64,000 nucleotides of DNA, from contig OY986969.1 of NCBI GenBank assembly GCA_963920575.1, forward strand, positions 14,710,615 to 14,774,614, given 5' to 3'. A program made the translations under genes and the position numbers. This stretch comes from Narthecium ossifragum (Eukaryota; Streptophyta; Magnoliopsida; Dioscoreales; Nartheciaceae). Every line of letters starts with the position of its first letter. Position 1 is the stretch's first letter. The notes under the pieces are model-generated. The model saw only the letters and a program-made list of their open reading frames with translations. It was not told the origin of the DNA and searched no databases. Positions 22,713-34,309 of this stretch are shown here, one piece after another.

Positions 22713-23857
22713 CCTGTCTACTATCTATCATTTCCCTTTTTGATTAGGTTAGGTTGTTTTAGTTTGTTTATTTTCGTTCTCATTTTCTTTTGTTTGCTAT
22801 GTTATGTTTTTTAAGGATGATTGGACCACCGTCTGCCTTGCTTGAGAAATTCGGCCAACATGAGGAGCCTTGGACAAGATTTCAGCTATTTTGTCAGGTG
22901 GCCTCGCTCCTATTTAAATTTATAATTCTTGTCTATTTTATTTAAAATTTAAAGCCGCACCCTATTTCAGGTTGGGGGGCGTAGGCATACATTTTCTCAT
23001 GCATGCTACCTTATTGAGTTTAATAGTGTTGAATTGAGTATGTTACTAAAGATTAGACATGAGCTAAAATTTTTATGCTTATTATACAAGTTGCTTTCAC
23101 ATGGATTGGCCTATATATTGATTGCGTGCATGATAACCTGAAGGTAGAACATCACGTGAGTCACACACGAACACTTGATGTGCAATGGCAATTATACTCA
23201 CCAGACGAATGAGCATGCTATTGTTAATCTAGACCATGATTTCAGCATTAGCTAGGGTTGAGTATTGCATGCAAAAAAAAAGTTTCGGAGCTTGATCAAG
23301 CTGTGCCTAAACGACTATTAAGTGATTTACTAAGTAACCGGGTGTTCTTGCCTCAGGAAGCGAGGAGCTCGCGTAAAACGGTAGAACTACTAATAGCTAA
23401 AAAAAACTATTAAGTGTTTTGCTAAGTAACCGGGTCTCTGCGTCTCAAGAAACAGAGAGTGCTCGCGTAAAAAGGCAAAGTGTTTGATAGTTAAAAAGAA
23501 AAGAGAAAGAGAAAGACAGAGCATGCCGTACTTAAAGTGTGAGAGTTGGATGATTGGTTCCGGAGATAGTGGTGTGTTTAGACTAATGGTGGGTAGAAGT
23601 TGCTTCCGTACATAACATTTATTTGTCACGTCACATGTGTTCGTCTGGATGGTGATTAGCATGTTTGAAGTGTAGAAGTTAATTTTATATGTTGGTAGTA
23701 TGTATATGAGTATAAGAAGTTTTCATGCTCTATACAGTATAAAACACTATTGACCTGAAAAGGTAGAATTTTTGTCATGCATGTCTACATCCTTAGACCA
23801 TTAGTGTGCTTAATTATATTTTATGCGTTTTGAATTGCTACAGACTAGCAATAAGCT
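22713..23857 (+). other. 3' untranslated interior of deleted Athila element
   Basis: This lies between the integrase stop and the purine tract. It contains two similar segments with taagtaaccggg and gctcgcgtaaaa (about 23325-23380 and 23410-23475); similar sequence lies in the Athila element F at 48590-48725 (minus). No ORF of note. Confidence 0.65.
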
Positions 23858-23870
23858 GGTTGGGGGGGTG
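23858..23870 (+). other. 3' polypurine tract
   Basis: ggttgggggggtg lies immediately before the TGATGAGTGC start of the 3' LTR. Confidence 0.8.
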
Positions 23871-25504
23871 TGATGAGTGCATGAAATTGCACTCTGAACA
23901 TGACTAAGAGCAGCTTATTTGCTGAGTTTTCATGATTAATATAGATGATTTCATCCGTATATGTTGCTTCACAAAGTTATTTATATTATGCAGGAAATTG
24001 AAGCAAAGATGGGTCTTTAATGCCAAAACTGAACCTTTTAGGAACGAATCAGATGATGTTCCATACATGGCTGGAAAGCTCTGGAAGTCTAGTCTCCGAG
24101 AGTTTTTACTGTTCGTGATTTGGAGTTTCGTAGAGGAAGATATAACATTTTTAGTACGAGAGGTGCAGGAGCAAGCAATCACGGAATAAGAAGATCAATC
24201 TGATCCAAAAGAAAATCCATCTATGTCTGTGCTCGGATGCTGACAGAGAGTTAACAGAGAGCTAGTTTCAAGAAGATCAATCATTTTCCCTGTGAAGATC
24301 AATCTTAGTCGGGACGACCCAGATTACAGAAAATGAGGAAAAGTACAGTTTCGTCGACTGGTAGGAAAATGTTCAGAAAATATTCCCTGCAAGTCCAAAT
24401 ATCCTGAAATTTGCGTACGTGATAACAGATTGGAAGAATAGATGAAGTTAGACAAGCTGGAAAATTGTTCTGTCGAAGCTGAGAAGAATATTCGTCAAAT
24501 ATTCCAGATAACTCAGAATATTATGAAATCTTCGGGATCTAACAGAAGACTTCCTAATCTACATCGTTCGTGTTGAGCAAGTTTCCAAATTCCGACTGGA
24601 TTGGACCCAGTTGTGTCCGGAATAGGGCTGCTAGGATTACTTCAGGAAATCCGAGTTGCACCAGAAGTCCAACTCAACTAAAACCCTAATTTCGGGAGTT
24701 CCCCTATATATATGCTTATTTAGTCCGAAATTTGGGTGGGTCCATAGGGGGTTTTCTACAGAGCTTTGGTGGGGGAGAAAAGCAAGGAAGAAGATGAAGA
24801 AATCTCCATCCATGGCCGGGTAAGCCACGGGCATGGCGGACGGATCATCTAGCGAGGATTAGGGTTTCTTCTTCATCATGGTTCATAGTTTTAATCTTTA
24901 TTGTTAAACTCTTTTCTATGTATTGAATCTTCAAGGATTATATCTATTGTTTACCTACTTTATCTCGTAAAATCTTTGCTATGCATTGCCGATTGTGAGA
25001 GTTGGTATTGTGTATTCTTAGAGATCTGGTAAGTTAGGGCTTTGTCCCGATGAACTTTTGCTATAGGTTGCCTGTAGTGACAGCCGGTATCATATATTCT
25101 TAGGTTTGGATTGCATGAAGTTAGAACTATAATAAGGAAGAATCAATCGTAGGAAGAGACATTTATATATTTTATTAGATTCATAATTCCATATCTTCCG
25201 GTTATGGTGATTGAGATGTGAATCCCTTAACTGAGTATTGAATGAACCGTTGGTAGAAGAAGAACTTAATTCCGAGTGAAGTGATTCCCGATGCCTAGCC
25301 TTATCAAAATCCTGATATCTCCAGTTCATCTTACATCAATCTTTTGATTTAATTTAGTTTAGTTAGCTCTTAAGCTTTTGATTGTTTTCAATATATTGTT
25401 ATTTGCGTTTTTGGATCCTTTCTGCTTGTCTCTCTGTGGGTTCGACCTCTCTTATGTTGTACTGCACCATGACCGCTGTGTTGCGACACATTTGAGCGAT
25501 ATCA
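23871..25504 (+). repeat. 3' LTR of the deleted Athila element
   Basis: It starts TGATGAGTGCATG and ends GAGCGATATCA, 1634 bp, followed by ATCGG. It is the same subfamily as the solo LTR at 37545-39400. Several AGATCGATC motifs have become AGATCAATC, as expected from CpG loss. Confidence 0.92.
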
Positions 25505-25751
25505 ATCGGCGATCAATCCATCGCCCCGCCTAACCTGATATGCCTCTAATGCATACATCACATGAACCTATGCAAACATCTAACCTAGATGTCTCTATAT
25601 GACACAACAGTAATTAGGAGCTCAACAGTTATACAATAGCCCTCGACACTCGCCGGCAATGGGCTAAGGTTCCACAATACAATGTAAGCTAGCACTCATA
25701 GCGAGCAAACAACTAAGAAACAAGAAGCATTTAGATTTACCATCCAACTAG

Positions 25752-26830
25752 CACTACAAGAAAATACATTTTATGTGGCAACAATTAACGGCAACACAAT
25801 CGTTGCCATAAACACTCGTCTTTTACGGCAACTATGTACGGCAATGAACTAGTTGCCATACAAAATGTATTTTTATGGCAACTAGAAACATTGCCATAAC
25901 TGGTAACCTCTTTAATGGCAACATTAATTGTTGTCAGAAATTATCAACACATTTTACGGCAATTCCATGTGTTGCCATATAATACCATGATATTTAACGG
26001 CAAGTTATTTGTTGCCATTTATAGTGTGTATATTTTATGGCAATTGAACATGTTGCTATAAACGAAATAAGGCTTTGATGGCAACTAGAAATGTTGCCGC
26101 AATTGGAAACCGCTTTCATGGCAATATTCATTCTTGCCGGAAATTGTGAGAATATTTACGGGAAATTCATGTGTTGTCATTTAATACTCTGATATGTAGC
26201 GGCAAATTGTTTTATTGCACATATACTTGGTATATTTTACGGTCATTAAAGATATTGCCATAAAAGAAGTAAGACGTTTACGACAATTACAAATAGTGCT
26301 GCAATTTCAAACTGCTTTCATGGCAATATTAATTCTTGCCGGAATTTGTGGGAACATTTTATGGCAAATTCATGTGTTGCCATTTAATACTCTGATATGT
26401 AGCGGCAAATTGATTTATTGCTGCATATACTTTGTATATTTTTCGACCATTAAAGATATTGCCATAAAAGAAGTAAGACATTTACGGCAATTAGAAATAG
26501 TGCCACAATTTCAAACTGCTTTCATGGCAATATTAATTCTTGCCGAAAATTGTGAGAACATTTTATGGCAAATTCATGTGTTGCCATTTAATGGTTTAAT
26601 ATTTAGCGGCAAATGGATTTATTGCCGCATATAGTTTGTATATGTTACGGCCATTGGAAATATTACCACAATTTCAAACCGCTTTTACCGCAACATTAAT
26701 TCTTGTCGGGAAATAGTAAATTCTTATATGTCAATTCAGCTTGTGGCCACATTAGATGATAATATTAAACGTTATATACTTTTTATCTTTAATGACAATG
26801 TTTAATTTGGCTATAAAATGTATACAATAT
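25752..26830. repeat. Left subterminal repeat array of CACTA element
   Basis: Many short direct and inverted copies of tggcaac, acggcaa and ttgccat occur every 20-40 bases, the expected binding sites for the element's own DNA-binding protein. Two copies of a 204-bp unit are visible (cattaaagatattgcc at 26244 and 26448), producing a spurious 139-codon ORF at 26215-26634. Confidence 0.85.
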
Positions 26831-28430
26831 AATGACAATCTTTTTATCTTTTTATCTTGCATGGTCACATGGATATTCAATAGGATCTAACACAATAGGA
26901 AACGACACTGTTTATACTCTTATACAAATTTGCTAAAGTTACTTATATTAAAGATGTTGATACACTCTTTGCATCACATAAGGGTTTGTTGCTGGTAAGT
27001 TAAAAGGCTCGAATTATTCTTCATTATATTGAGAAAAATGTGGGTTCTAATTCTAAATCGGATTGGACCCATCATGAAAATTTAATTCCTATTTAAATTT
27101 AAACGCGAGATATTATCAATCTTATTCCAAATCAAACCCAATGCCAACTCATGTAAGTTCATGGGGTAGCACATGTTGGAGTGCTTACTCGACCACACAT
27201 TGTCCGCAAGGATCCGGTTCATTGCCTCGCTCAAATTTTGTTAAGCTCGATCGATTCGAGCTTAGCCCGAAATTAAATTGAGTATTGCAGGACCAAGCCC
27301 AGACCTGACCGAGTCCGATCCGGAGCAGCTCCCTAGGCGATCCGGATGCGTTCGAACTCCATCCGTCCGACTCAGATCTCCGTACAACCCCGACCGTCGG
27401 ATGGGCATAACTTTCGCCCACGATGTCCGATCGGGGCGTGCGACCAGTCAAAACGATCGACTCGACGAGCCCATCATGATTCATCGGAGATCAAATATCT
27501 CTCCATGACTTTGACCTCCGAATCTCCAAATTCCTTTTCCTTTGGCTTAAAATCTCGTTTTAGTGAAAAACTTTCCTTTTTAAACAGTTTTATCATCCTT
27601 TCTATTTTTAACAACTTTCCTTTACAGGAGGGAACAAGCTTACAATATGGTCTTTTTGACAGGGTAAGTAGATCAAGACTTGGTGTCGTGTAATATGTAT
27701 GAGTGATGTGTTAATTTAAAAGAGGAGTCCAAAGAGATGCTGTCAATTATGCTCATTGATCCAACACCAAGAAAGTAAATGAAAAGGCCTTTAGCCACAA
27801 AACTCGACCACTGTAATATTCTCTTGAGTTTGCAAATGTCACATGAGTAGACAATGAAAATTAAGGCCACATATTGGCATACAGAAGAGATCAGAACTTT
27901 AAAAGCAAAACAACAAGCAGGTATAAATTCCACTCATTCTAATCTCCAGATGATTAGAGCATTGTTGCCCAATCAGGAAGCTCTCTTTGGCGACATGTTT
28001 CGAACTAGACTCACCGTTGTAACTATGATCAAAATCTGCAGCACAATACCTGATATGAATAGGAAAAAGGGAAAAAACAATAAATTAAGGAAAAGTCAGT
28101 GAATGTACATCGGAATATTTCAGCTTCAATCATGATACCCAAAAGGAAGTAACAAGTTTCGCTTACTAAGTAAAACACGCCCAACCTCAACAAGGTTGTA
28201 AGTCTCTATACCCGAGATACTATGATTCTGGATAATCTAGTCAGGAGAACAGAAGAATAGAGTTAGAAGGATTAGCTCATTGTAAAGGTCCACAAAACAA
28301 CTATCAGGCTATATCACACAGCACAATGTAGTCATACTCATTTATCAAACCTTCATATACTAAGCAGCAACCAACAACCAACAACCTCTGTTTAAGGAGC
28401 AACCAGCAACCAACAACCTCAGTTAAAGCC
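26831..28430. other. Unassigned interior of CACTA element
   Basis: There are no subterminal repeats and no recognisable domain. The segment 27180-27510 is noticeably more GC-rich and CpG-rich than its surroundings. Possible splice-like signals exist on the minus strand near 28000-28060. It may be captured host sequence or the remains of another element; I cannot say which. Confidence 0.4.
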
Positions 28431-28479
28431 CTGTTTTTGCGTCATTAACCAGGACGCCGTAAATAGATCAAAAAGGAGC

Positions 28480-28647
28480 GCGCGGACAAAAAATTTGGGC
28501 TCCCTCCATGCGTCGTTCCCTCTCCCTAGGTTTATTTGTTCACCAATTAATCAATCAATCTAATAACCCAACCCTCGTTCCCTGTCCCTAGGTTTATTTT
28601 GTTCACCGGTGTTGTTGTAGACGACGAGCATCGTAGGAGATGCTCGG
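28480..28647 (+). other. Probable 5' untranslated exon of the CACTA gene
   Basis: The segment ends at a good donor (CGG|GTGAGTTC, 28647/28648) and could splice to an acceptor tagtgcag at 29280, ahead of the coding start at 29298. It contains a direct repeat, ccctaggtttatttgttcacc and a near copy about 60 bases on. Inferred from position and splice signals only. Confidence 0.35.
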
Positions 28648-29297
28648 GTGAGTTCATGCAGATTTGCTTTATCTTCTTTTCCTCCCTTTGTTATGTTTTT
28701 CTATGCCATTCCATGGATCTATATGGGTCTCTTCTTTTCCTCCCCTTTGTTTTGTTTTTCTATGCCATTCCATAGATCGATATAGATATCAATCATTCCC
28801 ATGTGAAACAATCCTAGCCACAGAACAACAAACAAGTCCAAACCCTAGAACCAAAGCTACCAAAGCCACACTAGCATAGGTATATTTATAAGCCAAAACG
28901 GATTTGTTTATTGATGTGTGTTGCTATTATCTATGCAAACAGAAACTAACAGAAACTTTCTATCATGAACAAGACATCATAACTGAAACTAGGTATAATC
29001 ATAACTGAAACTAACAGAGACTTTCTATCATGAACAAAACATCATAGACTCATAGTGTCGGCATTGGAGGACTTCATGGGAGACAAAGCTTTGATTTGTA
29101 GGGATTCGCTTTATCCACTTTTGGTCATGCAAAGAAGATTTGCAAATCAACGTACTTGTTTACAGGAAAAAAAATTAATACATCAAATCCATAAAGACAT
29201 TTTCTAATAACTTTTTAATCTTCTAATCATGATTTCTTATGTATGTTTCGTTACTCAAATGGTAACCAAACGTAGTGCAGGGTGCTTTCTTTAGAAT

Positions 29298-30911
29298 ATG
29301 ATTCCCAATCAGCAAGATGAAGTAGTTACACCTATTGATCCTACCAACACATGCCCATCAATGTTTGAAGATATCATTGCACCTCGGAAAAGGGTAGGGC
29401 GTGGGAAATCAAGAGGCATAAGGATGTCAAATGCACAGCGTGCAAATGGATATAGAAAGTTGCCAATTCAAATTCCAGTGGGTGTCGGTGTCCCTGTTGG
29501 CAAAAATGCAGCAATGTTTGCTTCTGAGCTGAGTTATGTAGTCAAACAACATGCTCCGTTGGGTGTAACGGAAAAAGCTCCAGAAGGTGTGACTAAGTGG
29601 AAGGAGGTCGATGAGGAGGTGAAAGACAAAATCTACAAATGCATGCAGGTATAAGTTCAATTTTTGTATATATATATATCTAATCAATTCATATTCATTT
29701 GTTCTTATATATATATTGAATCAATTTTAATGGTTTTCTTGTCCAAGTTTGAATTCGACGACACTCCGTATTCAAAGGAATGCATTCTTCATAAAGAAAA
29801 TAAGTTGTATAGGGAATGGCGTCATGGACTATATCGAAATTACTACCTAAAATATGAAAATGATTCTTCACGACTTCTTCATGTTCCCTCAAATGTTAGT
29901 TCTTCAGATTGGGCAACAACTGTGGCATATTTTGGAAGTGATAAGTATAAGGTAAAACCTTATAATTTAGCTCTCTCTTTTAACTTGTATATAGCGTGGT
30001 CAATTTGTTTAAAAGACGTGGAGAGAGATGAAATATTTTATTTATTTCACTGATGGACTATCACGTTCGTTCCAACAGAAAATCTCGGAGAAGAACAAAA
30101 AAAGCCGTGAAATAGAAGGAGGTACGCAAGTTACAGGGCGCACATCCTTCCAGACTATAATTCATGAGACAGTAGGTTAACGATTTAATATGCATGCAAT
30201 AGGTAACTTGTATATATCTCATTGTGATACTATATATTAACATGTGTTGACAGCAAGATCCAGAGACCGGAGAGAAGCTTGATGGGCCAAAATTATGGCG
30301 GAGGACTCATCAAAGGCCAAATGGAACTTGGGCTGATGAGAGATCACACAAGATTCATGTGAGAACTAATCCATTTTAGTTAATGTAGTACCAGTCTTCG
30401 TATCGAAAATATTATAACAAATATTACCTTCTTCATGAATTTTATTCTTCGATTGTAGGAAGAAATGCTAAATTTACTAAATCAGCCACAAAGTTTCGCT
30501 TCCGGGGAGGATCTAGCACCGCTCACACCAAGTGAAGTTTTTGTACGAGTCGTTGGTCAAAGGTCAGGCCATGCTAAAGGTTATGGTTATGGTCCCAAGG
30601 GTGCAAACATTGGAACAAAGAGAAATTTTCAAGAGCGTGAGGAGCAGCTTATTAAAGAGCGTGATGATCACGTAAAGAGGGTGGCTACAATGGAGGAAAC
30701 ATTTGATGCACGTGTGGAAGCTGTTGTCCGGCAGTACTTAGACAAATCTCGTCAATCGTCTCAAAATTCTGAGTGTTCTAACTCTAATGTAAGTAATACA
30801 TCTTTTATTTTGGTAAAAGGATGATAATTATTATTTCCTATTAGAACTTAACCTCTCTAATATCTTTTATGTTTTATTTTTTTGTTTCTTTGTGTGTAGG
30901 CTGACTTATAA
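29298..30911 (+). CDS. CACTA accessory protein, plant Ptta/En/Spm family (Transposase_24 type), six exons
   Basis: All exons join in frame at GT-AG borders: 29298-29648, 29748-29951, 30079-30171, 30254-30358, 30459-30788 and 30900-30911, giving 364 residues with no stop. The N-terminus has a basic patch (APRKRVGRGKSRGIRMSN); residues about 86-185 cover WKEVDEEVKDKIYKCM and KLYREWRHGLYRNYYLKYE. Then come ISEKNKKSREIEGGTQ, DGPKLWRRTHQRPNGTWADE and SEVFVRVVGQRSGHAKGYGYG, the order seen in plant Ptta/En/Spm proteins (PF03004 by recall). A helical, charged tail follows (REEQLIKERDDHVKRV). In En/Spm the accessory protein binds subterminal repeats, which are present here. The ATG follows an in-frame TAG and a possible acceptor. 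Function inferred from family and context. Confidence 0.85.
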
Positions 30912-31640
30912 TAGAAGATGTTTGTCCGATAATACTTTTTGCATGCATTCAGTAAGCTTTTCTTCTCTCTTAATTGTTTATATATCATCTATTCGTTCTT
31001 AATTGATATAGGCTGGGTATACATGCATCCTTGTTTGACTTATCTGCTTCTAGTATACTAAGCTAACCTAAGTTTCTTTTTCTTGCTTTTCACATTTCAT
31101 CTAAGCAAATTGAGTTATTGTTTCTAGACATCATTACATCCTATCTTGTCAATTGTTCTATCACTTCTTTACTTACTAAATTGGTTCTTCTTCTTCTTGT
31201 TAAAATAATTTGGGAAAATTTATTTATCTTAGCTATCAATCTAACTATCTTTCCTAAAAGTATCTTTGCTAAAAGTTCTCTTATGTGTTTTTCTTAGGTA
31301 CATATCAGTGAAATGGATCCTCGACAACTCATTTTGGAGGATCCTAATCAACTAATCTTCAACGACACTTCTTTTTGGATATTAGAAGCTATGTTTGTGC
31401 AACTTATGGCTTGTCTTCTGTGATTTAGTGGTTTCCTATGTTGATTGTCTTGATGTTGAAAATGAACTTGAAACCAATACAAGAACGGTAATGTGGAATT
31501 TGATATATATTATCAATGCAATGGTGGTATTTCTTATGCATTTTGGGGTGTCATTAAAATTTCGGTATTATGTACAGGAAAAAATAATACATGTGGGTAA
31601 ATTGAATTTTTCTTTGTTATTAAAATATTGAAATGCTGCC
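30912..31640 (+). other. 3' flank of the CACTA gene
   Basis: AT-rich sequence between the gene and the right subterminal array. A short acceptor-like segment near 31299 and an ORF at 31395-31631 have no recognisable similarity. Probably 3' untranslated sequence. Confidence 0.4.
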
Positions 31641-32484
31641 ATTTTTATGTATATGCAGCATGTAGAAGCTGCCATAAAATATTAATCTTTTGTAGCAGGT
31701 AAAAGTTGCCATTTTAAATATTCTAAACACAGCAAGACAAGTTGCCGCTAACAGTCTTAAATAGGCCATTAAATGATTATTTTATATGGCACTAATGGTT
31801 GCCGTAAATACATTTTGTTATCGGCAATATTGTTTTGCCATGCAAAAATATTTTTTACAGCAACCGTTGTTGCCAGAAATACATATTATTATCAGCAATA
31901 TATTATTGCCTTACATGGCAATATTTGTTGCCATTAAAAAAATATTATTTACCGCAACTATTGTTGCCAGAAATACATTTTACTATCGGCAATATGATAT
32001 TGGCTTATACGGCAAAAATAATTTGCCACTAAAACAATATTCTTTACGGCAAACGTTATTGTCAGAAATACATCTTATTATCGGTAATATATTATTCTCT
32101 TATATGGCAAAAATTTTTGCCATTAAAATAATATTATTTACTGCAACCGTTGTTGCCAGAAATACATCTTATTATCGGCAGTATATTATTGCCTTATATG
32201 GAAATATTTTTGCCATTAAAAAATTATTATTTACGGCAATCGGTTTTGCCAGAAATACATCTCATTACTGGCAATAAATAAATGTTAATATGACAAGAAA
32301 ATATTGCCATATAAAGACAATTTTACGGCAACATGTTGATATTGCCGTGAGTTTTTTTTGTGACACGCTCTTTGCGGCAGGGTGCGGCAACTTTAAATTG
32401 TTGTCGTAACAAGCTTTTTATGGCAATATTATAGGCTTAAGTGGCAACAAGGCCTTGCCGTTAAAGAGCTTTTTTCTTGTAGTG
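31641..32484. repeat. Right subterminal repeat array of CACTA element
   Basis: It holds dense copies of ggcaatat, ttgccat and gttgccagaaatac, with near-repeats about 100-130 bases long between 31790 and 32280. The spurious ORF at 31786-32277 arises from them. It ends in TTTTTTCTTGTAGTG. Confidence 0.85.
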
Positions 32485-33836
32485 TAGGTATTTAGATGCT
32501 AGAAGAACTAAAGATTCGCCAAAGAGGGTAAACCCACGATCAAATTCCCAATTCAATCGAAATCTTTCGAAAACCCTATGATAATAACGTGCATGCTTCT
32601 TAAAATGATTGGGTATCTATCATGAACGAAAGACTAATCAAAGGAAGCAAGAAAACACTGTTCAGGGGCTCACGGTCGATGCGACGGTCGACCGTGAGGC
32701 CACGGTCGATCCGACGGTCGACCGTGAGACCAAAAAGAGGGAAAAGCCTAAGGGTCACGGTCGATCGGGGCATCGACCCTGGGAAGCCAAAAATGAGACA
32801 GAGCCTAACGGTAGATGCGAGGGTCGATCCGACAGTCGACCATGAGGTCAAGTGGGGGAAAAAGGTAAGGACCCGTCGACGATCGAAACATCGACCCTGG
32901 GAGACCCAAAATGAGACAGAGCCTCATGGTTGATTCGAAGGTCGACTGTGAGACCAAAATTAAGCGTGCCAACACCTGACGGTCGATCCGACGATCGACC
33001 ATCAGGCCTGGTGCACAGTTCCTAAGAATAGTACCAGAAACCCAATTTCTTGGATTTGATCTACCAAAGCTTATCAGAAATCGATGAAACTTTGCAGGTA
33101 CGCGAAATAAATGGTGGGGAAGCTATTGATGCGAAGAAAACAAGATTTTGATGGTTAAATTTCAAATCTAGGTCTAGACAGCCAAAAATCGACAAACCGG
33201 CGATAAAACAAGAATCGTCCGATAAAATACGAAACTAACTGGTAAAGGTACTCTAAGCAAACCATCACATCAACGTACTAAGTTACACAATATTCTACCA
33301 TGGATAACTACATCAAAAGCACAATAAACCTATCCTAGGTAGATCCGATCACACGATCTGGGTAGAAACACCTACTTGATCAAGTAGGAAAGCTCCTCTA
33401 CGTATCCTCCAAGCTCGATCGCCAAGATCCGCTCCTCGAAGATCGCGGTCCAAAGCCCTAGCACAACCGGTAGAAGAGGGAGAGAGAGAGAGAGAACGAC
33501 AGGAGAAGAAAGAAAGAGAAAGGAAAGAGAGAGAAAGTCAGGGTATTTATAGAGATCAGGATATGATCTCAGCCGTCCGATTCGATCTTTCTCGATGGAG
33601 CTCTGATCTTCCGATCGGAGGCACCCTTAAGGTCCTGATCATTCACATACATCAATCTAAGCCTGTGTGTGCGTTACGCGGGTGTGAAATTGACCACCAT
33701 GCGCAATTTACCAACTTGCCCCTAGAGTCACAAGAGCAACACGATAAACCTGATTGCACCCGACGCAAAACCAAACCGACGTGTAATGGCCCTCGACCCA
33801 TGCGGTCGAGCCAGGTTAGAGGAACGGGTCCTCACA

Positions 33837-34309
33837 CGTGCACTTTCCGGAGAGTACACGTGACGCCCTGACCCACGAGTACCAGTCCCTTCTGCAGGGT
33901 ACTCGCTCTGTTCAGCAATATGCCACTGGTTCACATATGTGGTCCATTTTGCGTGGGCATTGGCAGCAAATCTGATAGCCAGGGCACGGTAGTTCGAGTG
34001 AGGACTTCTACCAGAGATTAGACGACAGACCAGCTGCCACCATTTCCAGACGTACTCAGTAGTTCTGAACTGCGTCTTAGTAGTAGAGGCGCAGTTGCAG
34101 GATGAGAGATGCCAGGAAGCTCCACCGGCATTCTCTACCAGCACATCGCAGAGACCCTAGGGCATAGGGGGATTCGACTGAGGGAACCAGCGGAGTCCGT
34201 GACCCTTCCAGCAGCAGTCGCAACACCCTCAGTAGTTTCAGTCGCCGTTGTCGAGTCCACCATGTCAGTTTCTCCTGACGGCCAGGCCGTCTGGGCAGGC
34301 TCTGTCAGG
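33837..34309 (+). pseudogene. Del/Tekay gag fragment of element B
   Basis: Plus-strand translation gives VHFPESTRDALTHEYQSLL and QGTRSVQQYAT, then after a frame change FAWALAANLIARAR, GLLPEIRRQ and VVEAQLQDE, parallel to the gag of element A. It has stops and at least one frameshift. The N-terminal part of gag, the PBS and the 5' LTR of B are absent: the fragment begins abruptly at the end of A's LTR. Confidence 0.75.

Larger units (their letters stand above)
20591..25504 (+). mobile_element. Internally deleted Athila-type retrotransposon (TSD ATCGG)
   Basis: The insertion is 4914 bp with exact duplications ATCGG (20586-20590 and 25505-25509). The left LTR (20591 to about 21572) is cut and joins directly to integrase sequence; the right LTR (23871-25504) is complete. 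PBS, gag, protease, RT and RNase H are gone, removed by one deletion inside the element. It lies inside the 5' LTR of element A. Confidence 0.9.
25752..32484 (+). mobile_element. CACTA (En/Spm) DNA transposon, TSD TAG
   Basis: The ends are CACTACAAGAAAA (25752) and TTTTCTTGTAGTG (32484), matching terminal inverted repeats of a plant CACTA element, flanked by the 3-bp duplication TAG (25749-25751 and 32485-32487). Both subterminal regions are packed with short tgttgcc/ggcaac-type repeats. The interior holds one intact six-exon accessory gene. No TNP2-type catalytic transposase is recognisable, so this copy is probably mobilised only by another element. It is inserted in the 5' LTR of A. Confidence 0.93.
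17261..33836 (-). repeat. 5' LTR of Del/Tekay element A, split by three insertions
   Basis: The pieces are 17261-18115, 20563-20590, 25505-25751 and 32485-33836, about 2.5 kb without duplications. It begins TGTCACACCCCGACC and ends GGGTCCTCACA (plus strand). The pieces read in order against the LTR at 1662-3934, so all three interruptions are later insertions, each with its own target duplication (TCCAA, ATCGG, TAG). The outer flank is CGTGC (33837-33841), unlike the CCGCG flank at 1657-1661. A TATA-like motif lies at 33543-33553 (minus). The palindrome cluster is at 32668-33004. Confidence 0.88.

Noticed and set aside
26215..26634. 139-codon ORF with an internal repeat
   Set aside because: It is a by-product of the 204-bp subterminal repeat of the CACTA element.
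32600..33002. Overlapping ORFs on both strands in the palindrome cluster
   Set aside because: They arise because palindromic repeats lack stops in several frames; they lie within an LTR and match no protein.
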